Shown piece after piece: positions 1-4,418 of a DNA stretch of 5,026 bases. The position numbers and the translations under genes were made by a program. Within the stretch, counting starts at the first letter, position 1. Each line of letters begins with the position of its first letter. The stretch covers positions 1-5,026 of the forward strand of contig BQJS01000266.1 of the NCBI GenBank assembly GCA_021604825.1. The letters are read 5' to 3'. This DNA comes from Phycisphaerae bacterium (GTDB lineage: Bacteria > Planctomycetota > Phycisphaerae > UBA1845). The notes beneath the pieces were generated by a model. That model worked only from the letters and a program-made list of their open reading frames with translations, was not told the DNA's origin and did not search any database.

Positions 1-34
1 GTGCGGCGCACAGCGGGCAAACGGTTTTGTTGAG
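1..34. other. Left edge, nothing assigned
   Basis: This short stretch follows the stop of the small lysine-rich ORF. It holds only a minor 4-bp stem (GTGC with GCAC at 1-11). The -1 frame of the small ORF stays open through it to the window edge. No terminator can be seen. Confidence 0.3.
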
Positions 35-100
35 TTACTTTTTTTTGCCGCCGCTTTGCTTCGAAGGCTTTTGCGGTGATTTGGGCGACTTACCTGCCAT
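35..100 (-). CDS. Small lysine/serine/proline-rich protein (21 aa), hypothetical
   Basis: A 21-codon ORF starts with ATG at 98-100 and stops with TAA at 35-37. The peptide begins MAGKSPKSPQKPSK and ends in GGKKK. It has seven lysines, four serines and three prolines, no acidic residue and no hydrophobic segment, so it would be a very basic, probably disordered peptide. I do not recognise a family. Support comes mainly from context. It lies about 45 bases downstream of the best promoter in the window, in the same direction, and follows the UbiB-like gene by 114 bases. The Shine-Dalgarno is weak: only a GAG-type purine stretch sits about nine bases upstream, with AGAAG farther off. The A8 run before the stop forms A-AAA-AAG, a classic slippery heptamer, so a longer frameshifted product is possible. 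It could instead be a leader peptide, part of a small RNA, or chance. Confidence 0.4.
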   Translation of the reverse strand: MAGKSPKSPQKPSKQSGGKKK

Positions 101-121
101 TTTTCGTTCTCGCTTCTTCTA

Positions 122-142
122 GGACACCCACTATGGGAATCC
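122..142 (-). promoter_or_regulatory. Hairpin in the 5' leader of the small lysine-rich ORF
   Basis: Read on the minus strand, GGAT at one end pairs with GTCC at the other (including one T-G wobble). After one T-T mismatch, CCCA pairs with TGGG around a TAG loop. The predicted transcription start is near 146, so this stem would lie at the extreme 5' end of the transcript, about 20 bases before the ORF start. It could protect the 5' end or affect translation. No T-run follows, so it is not a terminator. The pairing is seen directly; the function is inferred. Confidence 0.4.
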
Positions 143-152
143 TTACAACAAA

Positions 153-180
153 ATCTTACCACATTGCTATTTTTTTGCAA
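153..180 (-). promoter_or_regulatory. Sigma70-type promoter with extended -10, firing leftward
   Basis: On the minus strand the -35 hexamer TTGCAA (180-175) is separated by 16 bp from the -10 hexamer TAAGAT (158-153). The -10 is preceded by TGG, which fits the extended -10 motif TGN. An A7 run lies just upstream of the -35 (192-186) and another lies in the spacer, resembling an UP element. The start site would be near 146, giving a leader of about 45 bases before the small ORF ending at 35. The promoter sits only about 35 bp after the stop codon of the UbiB-like gene, so it probably starts an independent transcript. Confidence 0.5.
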
Positions 181-214
181 CAACATTTTTTTAGCACGCC
201 GGATCATTTGGCGC

Positions 215-1891
215 TCAACCACCCGGCGACCGAAGCATCGACGCCAACAACAACGTCACCACCGCCCCGGCGGCCGCGAATCCCGCAAACGCCAACGTCG
301 AATACCCGATACCTGAGGCCAAGACGACACTCGAACCAAGAATCAGCGCCGCGATGACGATCCCAATCGCGATGCGGCTGCCCGCGCGATCGGTTACCCG
401 CGCAATCTTCCCAAGTTCCTCATGTTCGAGCTGAACCTTCAGTTTGCCGCGCCGTGCCAGCCCCACGAGGTCGTGAACGTCCTGCGGGAGGTTCCGCGCC
501 AACCGGACAAACGCCAGTCCTTGCCGTTGCATGTCCAACGCGATTGCCTTGGGGTCATACCGTTCCGCAATGATGCGCTCCACGTACGGCTGCATGATGG
601 GAATGATATCCAGGTCCGGATCAAGCGTACGGGCCGTCGACTCAATGGTCGCCAAGGACTTCAAAAGCAGCGAAAAACGGGGCGAAAGTTGAAGTTGGTG
701 CCGGTGCAGGATTTCCGTGAGCGTCTCAATGGTCTCGCCCAGACGGCCGCCGCCGATGACCGTGCGCGCGCGAAATGCGATAAAGTCCGAGACCTCATGC
801 TCCAAACCAACCGGATCTTGAGCGTCCCGCGTCGTCGTCAGCATTAGCAACGACCGGACACAGGCACTCGCGTCTTCTTCGAATACCGAGCGAAGCAGGT
901 CCACCATCGATGCCGCGTCGCCCCGTTCGAGATGGCCCACCATCCCGAAGTCGAGGAACGCGATCACATTGTCCCGCATCACGAAGATGTTGCCCGGGTG
1001 CGGGTCCGCATGAAACAGCCGGTGCTCGAAGACCTGCCGGTTGATCATCTCGCACCCAATTGCCGCGACCTGTTTCGGATCGCAATTGCGCTCCGGGAAC
1101 CGGTCGACACTGTCCACGCGGATGCCATCGACCCAATCCATCACAAGAATTTCGTCGTTGCTAATGTCCCGATACACTTCCGGCACGAACACCATCTCGG
1201 TATCGGCGAAATCCGCCGCAAATCGCTCGATAATTGACGCCTCGATGGTGAAGTCCAATTCGCGGAGAATCGATCGTTCAAATTCGTCCACGGTACCCAC
1301 CGGGTCCATCCAGTCGAAATCCTCGACGTGTTCCACCACCCATTCCGCGATCGACCGAAGCAGATTCAAGTCCGACCGCACAACCCCGTAGACTTGCGGC
1401 CGCTGCACTTTCACCGCCACCGAGGCCCCATCGTGGAGCCGCGCACGGTACACCTGGCTCAGCGACGCCGACGCAATTGGCGTTTGATCAAACTCAGCAT
1501 AGACCTCTTCCAGCGGACCCCCGACCGCGCGCTCCAACGCGGCCTCAATTTCCTTGAACGATACCGGCGGCACACGGTCCTGGAGCACACTTAGTTCCAT
1601 CGCAATCGCGTTGCCGACGATTTCCGGCCGCGTACTGAGAATCTGACCAAACTTTACGAAGGTTGGCCCCAACTCCGTCAACGCCGCCCGCAACCGCGCG
1701 CCGATGGTTTCCGGCGCCGATTTCGGTTCCTCCTGGCCCAGCAACCGACGCGCCATTCGAGTGGGAAGACTTCCCGAGATCCCAAGGCGTTGAATCGCGT
1801 CCGCAAACCCATGCTTAACAAGGATTTGAACGACTTCCGCCAACCGTACGGCATTGCCTACACGCCGGGAGAGGATTCGATAGGAGACCAA
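215..1891 (-). CDS. UbiB/AarF/ADCK-family atypical kinase-like ATPase
   Basis: This 558-residue protein belongs to the UbiB/ABC1 family. Members are kinase-fold ATPases that support ubiquinone or other isoprenoid-lipid metabolism at membranes; their direct reaction is not settled. All family motifs are present. KFGQ at 80-83 is the KxGQ motif. The Ala-rich nucleotide loop reads ASASLSQV near 140-147, where most members have AAAS. The VAVK lysine is K161, the ExD motif is ELD at 211-213, HADPHPGN spans 294-301 and the DFG motif is 314-316. Two hydrophobic helices close to the C-terminus (about 507-527 and 532-552) should anchor it in the inner membrane, as in typical UbiB proteins. The start is TTG: a stop codon lies seven codons upstream with no ATG between, and AGAAGG (1906-1901) lies nine bases before it. 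No ubiquinone genes are adjacent, so the exact lipid substrate and the symbol ubiB are not assigned. Confidence 0.95.
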   Translation of the reverse strand: MVSYRILSRRVGNAVRLAEVVQILVKHGFADAIQRLGISGSLPTRMARRLLGQEEPKSAPETIGARLRAALTELGPTFVKFGQILSTRPEIVGNAIAMELSVLQDRVPPVSFKEIEAALERAVGGPLEEVYAEFDQTPIASASLSQVYRARLHDGASVAVKVQRPQVYGVVRSDLNLLRSIAEWVVEHVEDFDWMDPVGTVDEFERSILRELDFTIEASIIERFAADFADTEMVFVPEVYRDISNDEILVMDWVDGIRVDSVDRFPERNCDPKQVAAIGCEMINRQVFEHRLFHADPHPGNIFVMRDNVIAFLDFGMVGHLERGDAASMVDLLRSVFEEDASACVRSLLMLTTTRDAQDPVGLEHEVSDFIAFRARTVIGGGRLGETIETLTEILHRHQLQLSPRFSLLLKSLATIESTARTLDPDLDIIPIMQPYVERIIAERYDPKAIALDMQRQGLAFVRLARNLPQDVHDLVGLARRGKLKVQLEHEELGKIARVTDRAGSRIAIGIVIAALILGSSVVLASGIGYSTLAFAGFAAAGAVVTLLLASMLRSPGG

Positions 1892-1900
1892 ATCGGTATA

Positions 1901-1906
1901 CCTTCT
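1901..1906 (-). promoter_or_regulatory. Shine-Dalgarno that decides the TTG start of the UbiB-like gene
   Basis: AGAAGG on the minus strand lies nine bases before the TTG at 1891-1889. The same nine-base spacing is seen for the CNNM/CorC and DUF502 genes in this window. An in-frame TGA at 1912-1910 blocks any longer reading frame, so TTG is the first available start. Confidence 0.6.
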
Positions 1907-1925
1907 AATTCAGACAGTTCGGCGC

Positions 1926-1954
1926 ATGGTAAACGAGGATCAAGCGTTGCGCAA
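1926..1954 (-). promoter_or_regulatory. Candidate promoter of the UbiB-like gene
   Basis: On the minus strand TTGCGC (1954-1949) is separated by exactly 17 bp from TACCAT (1931-1926). This places a start near 1919 and leaves a leader of about 28 bases containing the Shine-Dalgarno. Each hexamer matches only part of the sigma70 consensus (3 of 6 and 4 of 6), so the call rests on spacing and position. The -35 lies inside a perfect palindrome that could act as an operator. Confidence 0.3.
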
Positions 1955-1958
1955 CGCT
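1943..1958. promoter_or_regulatory. 16-bp perfect palindrome, possible operator
   Basis: AGCGTTGC followed by GCAACGCT is a perfect inverted repeat without a spacer. It overlaps the candidate -35 of the UbiB-like gene and lies about 50 bp before its start codon, a usual place for a repressor or activator dimer site. It is flanked on its right by one copy of the TGTACAAAAT repeat. No regulator gene is visible in the window. Confidence 0.45.
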
Positions 1959-2006
1959 GTACAAAATTGTGCACGTAACCGGGACATAACATGCCGTGTA
2001 CAAAAT
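1958..2006 (+). repeat. Two direct copies of TGTACAAAAT, 39 bp apart
   Basis: The decamer TGTACAAAAT occurs at 1958-1967 and again at 1997-2006 in the same orientation. The interval is 39 bp, close to but not exactly four helical turns. Both copies lie just upstream of the UbiB-like gene, next to the palindrome at 1943-1958. They could be paired protein-binding sites or traces of a duplicated repeat. The identity is seen directly; the role is unknown. Confidence 0.4.
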
Positions 2007-2081
2007 CGAACAGAAACCCCACCAATCCTAAAAACCATAAGATGTGTCATACCAACATGTTATATGAACAACGAAGCCTTG

Positions 2082-2094
2082 GCACGCCGCGTGC
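2082..2094 (+). other. Small hairpin in the intergenic gap
   Basis: GCACG at 2082-2086 and CGTGC at 2090-2094 form a perfect 5-bp stem around a CCG loop, with one extra G-T wobble outside. It is the first of three hairpins that precede the 51-codon ORF on the plus strand. Confidence 0.35.
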
Positions 2095-2116
2095 TCTATA
2101 CATGCCCAACGTTCAC

Positions 2117-2132
2117 AGGAGCAAACGCTCCT
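2117..2132 (+). other. Hairpin with 6-bp stem and AAAC loop
   Basis: AGGAGC at 2117-2122 pairs perfectly with GCTCCT at 2127-2132 around the loop AAAC. No T-run follows on either strand, so it is not an intrinsic terminator. If transcribed on the plus strand it would be in the leader of the 51-codon ORF. Confidence 0.4.
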
Positions 2133-2154
2133 ATCGGGGACATAACGGGTTACA

Positions 2155-2180
2155 GCAAATGCCTTGCGGAAGGCGGATGC
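2155..2180 (+). other. Long hairpin with tandem purine mismatch, upstream of the 51-codon ORF
   Basis: Arms of 11 bases (2155-2165 and 2170-2180) enclose the loop GCGG. Three outer pairs (GCA with TGC) are followed by two adjacent purine mismatches (A-A and A-G), then a T-G wobble and five Watson-Crick pairs. The internal purine loop looks more like structured RNA than chance. It ends five bases before the AAAGG Shine-Dalgarno at 2186-2190, so it could influence translation of the ORF at 2199. It matches no riboswitch class I can recall with confidence. Confidence 0.4.
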
Positions 2181-2198
2181 AGCGGAAAGGGAAGTGAA

Positions 2199-2354
2199 AT
2201 GAGCGGCACCATCGCGACAAAGTCTCGGATCGAAATGCTATTTCTCACCATGTTCAAAGGCCACAGCCTGTTCTTCACGACACGCCGGCCGCGCCTCCTA
2301 CTGATGGGCGTGATTCTCTACGATACGACCTGGGTGCTCTTACCCGGCGCGTAA
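2199..2354 (+). CDS. Possible small protein (51 aa), hypothetical
   Basis: An ATG at 2199-2201 opens a 51-codon frame that stops with TAA at 2352-2354, nine bases short of the converging DUF502 coding end. AAAGGGAAG at 2186-2194 gives a fair Shine-Dalgarno. By my count about 78% of third positions are G or C, against roughly 49% and 45% at positions one and two, which is a coding-like pattern. The same frame stays open upstream to 1926 but loses that bias, so the longer version is not favoured. The product is basic in its first half and hydrophobic at residues about 33-50 (LLLMGVIL core). I recognise no family. The opposite strand also holds an open frame of about 53 codons over this stretch, so a gene remnant or a dispersed non-coding repeat is equally possible. 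Confidence 0.25.
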   Translation: MSGTIATKSRIEMLFLTMFKGHSLFFTTRRPRLLLMGVILYDTTWVLLPGA

Positions 2355-2369
2355 TCGCGATCACGCCGG
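2344..2369. terminator. Hairpin spanning converging gene ends, possible terminator without U-tract
   Basis: CCGGCG at 2344-2349 pairs with CGCCGG at 2364-2369. Inside it, further imperfect pairing surrounds the CGCG at 2356-2359. The hairpin covers the stop codon of DUF502 on the minus strand (2363-2361) and the stop of the 51-codon ORF on the plus strand (2352-2354). Neither strand has a T-run after the stem, so intrinsic termination would be weak. It might instead act as an RNA 3'-end stabiliser. Confidence 0.3.
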
Positions 2370-3125
2370 CCGACGCATTGCGGTGTCGGAATCCCGTTCA
2401 TCTTCGTCGGATTCGTCTTCTGGATCGTCTGGATCGGATCCCGGAATATACGCGCCACCAGAAACGACCAATTTCATCGCTTCCTCAACCGAAATGTTGA
2501 GGAACGTTACTTCGTCCGGCGGCAAGTACACCAGATAGCCAGACGTCGGGTTCGGTGTGGTCGGTACAAATACGGCAATCAATTCCTTGTCCACGGCACG
2601 CTGTACGAGACCTTGTTCAGCGGACGTGACGAATGCAACCGCCATCAATCCCGGCCGCGGATACTCAACGAGACACACCCGCTGGAAGACCGCGCCACCC
2701 CGATCGAAGAACACATCGCGAATTTGCTTGACGGCACGGTAGATTCGGCTGATGAGGGGTATGCGCGCGAGGATCCGTTCGCCCGATCCGATTAGCCGGC
2801 GCCCCAATAAGTATTGAGTCAAGATTCCCGTCAGCAAGAAAATGATAACCACCATCACAATGCCGATACCGGGCTGGTAATTGAATTCCGTCAGAAATCC
2901 TAGCCACGAGATACGCCCGCCTAGACTGCGGAGATACCCCAGCACGTCCCTTGCGAGCCGTTCAATGCCCAAGACCGGGTTGTTGATGAGCAGCCGCACC
3001 ACCCACACCGTGACGATGAGGGGAATCCACGCCAGCAACCCTGTGATGAAGTAGCCAAACACAGTGCGTCGAACGTGTTGAATTACGCCGGCAAGACCGC
3101 TTTTACGTGATCGAACTTTGAGCAC
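2361..3125 (-). CDS. DUF502 family inner-membrane protein
   Basis: This 254-residue protein is recognised as DUF502 by its layout. Two membrane segments (about 22-45 and 86-108) are followed by a conserved soluble part containing PLISRIYRAVKQI (about 123-135), FVPTTPNPTSGYLVYLP (about 186-202) and SVEEAMKLVVSGG (about 212-224). The C-terminal tail from about 229 is strongly acidic (Asp/Glu-rich), probably disordered. Family members are widespread in bacteria and without an established biochemical function. I chose the GTG at 3125-3123 because AAGGAAG lies nine bases before it. This start overlaps the CNNM/CorC gene by only 23 bp and puts the first helix about 20 residues from the N-terminus. 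A longer form from a TTG at 3191 (276 aa) or an ATG at 3176 is possible but would overlap by 74-89 bp. The overlap suggests co-translation with the cation-protein genes. Confidence 0.88.
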   Translation of the reverse strand: MLKVRSRKSGLAGVIQHVRRTVFGYFITGLLAWIPLIVTVWVVRLLINNPVLGIERLARDVLGYLRSLGGRISWLGFLTEFNYQPGIGIVMVVIIFLLTGILTQYLLGRRLIGSGERILARIPLISRIYRAVKQIRDVFFDRGGAVFQRVCLVEYPRPGLMAVAFVTSAEQGLVQRAVDKELIAVFVPTTPNPTSGYLVYLPPDEVTFLNISVEEAMKLVVSGGAYIPGSDPDDPEDESDEDERDSDTAMRRPA

Positions 3126-4416
3126 TGGATGACTCTTCCTTCGGTTGAATATCCAAACGAATGCGCGCCACGACATTGCCCCCGCCTTCAAGTATCGTCA
3201 TGCGAAAACCATTGTACGTAATAACATCCCCTGTCTCGGGAATACGGCCGGCGTGACGCATCACCCAACCGCCGACCGTTTCGATCGTGTCGTCTTGCAA
3301 ATCAATTTCCATGTAGGCCGCGGCTTCCACCAAGGGCATTCGCGCATCAATGATGTAGGTGTTTCCACCGATTTTACGAATGAGCCGCTCCTCAGGATCG
3401 TGCTCATCCTCAATTTCCCCAAAAATCTCTTCCAGAATGTCTTCCATCGTCACGATGCCGTCCGTACCGCCGTACTCGTCGATCACCACGGCCAAATGCT
3501 GTTTTTCCCGTTTCAAGTGTTCCAGCAAGTCGTCCAACTTCATGGAATCCGGCACTTGATGCGCAGGCCTCATGAATCTATCCCATTCCGGGTTCTCGGG
3601 TTCCGTGTCCGCCAAAATATCGTACGTATTGACGATACCCACGATGTTATCGATGCTTTCCTCGAAGATCGGGATTCTCGTATGCCCCGTCTCCGCGGAC
3701 AAAGAAAGCAACTCATCCCGGCTGGCGGAACTCGGCAATGCATTCACTTCGATTCGAGGGCGCATAATTTCCTTCGCATGCGTCTCCTGCAACCCGATCA
3801 CCGAATGAATCATTTGCTGCTCTTCCGGTTCGATGGCGCCATGATCCGCCGTCTCGTCCACCAGCGTTCGCACATCCTCGCGCGACGACATCAACGGGCT
3901 CAGATGCCGTTCGCTGCCCCCAACAATGCGGAGCACCCAACCCGTCAACCAGGAGACCGCAATGACTAAGGGGTAAAACATGTAGAACAGCACGCGCATC
4001 GGCGAGATCAACGCAAGCGTTAACCGGTTTGGATGGGTACGGAAAACACTCTTGGGCAGGATTTCCGAAAAGATGAGAAACGCCGGAGTCGCAATTATGA
4101 TAGCCATCACCGCTACGATAGCGTCCGCGTCCGCCCCCACCAACTGTTCCAACCCGCGCGTAATCGCGATTGTCCCAATGACCGTCGAAACGTTATCGCC
4201 AAGCAAGAGTAACGTCAACATTTGATGGGGCCGATCCATGAAATACAACAGATGCACCGCACGAGTCGAACCTTCGTTCTCCGCGAGATACCGAATGCGA
4301 ATCGGATTGCACGATACGAATCCGGTTTCAAAACCCGCAAACACTCCGTGCGAAACGACGGACATCAAAAAAACGCCCAGCAAGAAAAACGGATCGGCTA
4401 GAAATGAAAAATCCAT
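3103..4416 (-). CDS. CNNM/CorC-type protein with CBS pair (hemolysin-C family), putative Mg2+/Co2+ transporter
   Basis: This complete 437-residue protein has the full architecture of the CNNM/CorB-CorC family. The N-terminal CNNM (DUF21) membrane domain covers about 1-175, with hydrophobic segments near 7-29, 64-88, 97-119 and 133-166. It includes the family's small-residue/Glu turn (GFETG, 28-32) and SEILPKS (117-123), a version of the conserved EILPK motif near the ion site. A CBS-domain pair follows at about 203-338, with DEYGGTDGIVTMEDILEE from 313. A CorC_HlyC domain ends the protein at about 346-425. Characterised relatives move Mg2+ or Co2+ across the inner membrane under control of ATP-Mg binding to the CBS pair; the older name hemolysin C is misleading. 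The ATG at 4416 has GAGGAGGG (4433-4426) nine bases upstream. The gene starts two bases after its truncated paralogue and overlaps DUF502. The ion cannot be read from sequence. Confidence 0.93.
   Translation of the reverse strand: MDFSFLADPFFLLGVFLMSVVSHGVFAGFETGFVSCNPIRIRYLAENEGSTRAVHLLYFMDRPHQMLTLLLLGDNVSTVIGTIAITRGLEQLVGADADAIVAVMAIIIATPAFLIFSEILPKSVFRTHPNRLTLALISPMRVLFYMFYPLVIAVSWLTGWVLRIVGGSERHLSPLMSSREDVRTLVDETADHGAIEPEEQQMIHSVIGLQETHAKEIMRPRIEVNALPSSASRDELLSLSAETGHTRIPIFEESIDNIVGIVNTYDILADTEPENPEWDRFMRPAHQVPDSMKLDDLLEHLKREKQHLAVVIDEYGGTDGIVTMEDILEEIFGEIEDEHDPEERLIRKIGGNTYIIDARMPLVEAAAYMEIDLQDDTIETVGGWVMRHAGRIPETGDVITYNGFRMTILEGGGNVVARIRLDIQPKEESSSAQSSIT
3135..3141 (-). promoter_or_regulatory. 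Shine-Dalgarno supporting the GTG start of DUF502
   Basis: AAGGAAG on the minus strand lies nine bases from GTG at 3125 and inside the last codons of the upstream CNNM/CorC gene. It favours the short form of DUF502 over the TTG start at 3191 and implies translational coupling. Confidence 0.6.
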
Positions 4417-4418
4417 TT

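Larger units (their letters stand above)
1981..2146 (+). repeat. Two direct copies of GGGACATAAC, possibly a decayed repeat element
   Basis: GGGACATAAC occurs at 1981-1990 and 2137-2146, both in plus orientation and 156 bp apart. Each is followed within about ten bases by a GTGTAC- or GTTAC-like sequence. Motifs of this kind often flank REP-type dispersed elements in environmental bacteria, but that link is inference from memory and no transposase is present here. Confidence 0.3.
1892..2360. other. 469-bp structured intergenic gap
   Basis: No confident gene lies between DUF502 and the UbiB-like gene. The side near 1900-1960 carries the candidate promoter and palindrome for the UbiB-like gene. 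The AT-richer middle (about 1958-2070) carries the repeat pairs. The side from about 2080 to 2369 has hairpins and the 51-codon ORF. The length and density of structure are unusual beside the tightly overlapping genes to the right, and suggest either an inserted and decayed element or an uncharacterised small locus. Confidence 0.5.

Noticed and set aside
191..217. Possible terminator of the UbiB-like gene (GCGCC/GGCGT stem after the stop)
   Set aside because: On the minus strand the stem is followed by an A-run, not a T-run, so it cannot act as an intrinsic terminator in that direction.
422..847. 141-codon plus-strand frame (and other plus-strand frames at 932-1594)
   Set aside because: These are antisense to the UbiB-like gene, whose motifs are all intact, and show no recognisable domain.
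2104..2152. Integron attC-like site (GCCCAAC followed by GTT)
   Set aside because: GCCCAAC fits RYYYAAC, but the downstream GTTACAG does not fit GTTRRRY and the inner L boxes are absent.
2117..2180. Cyclic-di-GMP or cobalamin riboswitch
   Set aside because: Fragments such as GCAAAC and GGAAAGGGAAGTG recall these classes, but the conserved cores and stem order are missing.
1926..2198. Longer version of the plus-strand ORF starting at 1926
   Set aside because: Third-position GC is low in this part and the composition is cysteine- and asparagine-rich without a motif; its start lies inside the candidate promoter of the UbiB-like gene. Only the 2199 start is kept as possible.
3145..3969. 274-codon plus-strand open frame
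   Set aside because: It lies entirely antisense to the CNNM/CorC gene, has a histidine/arginine-rich composition typical of a reverse-complement frame, and shows no domain.
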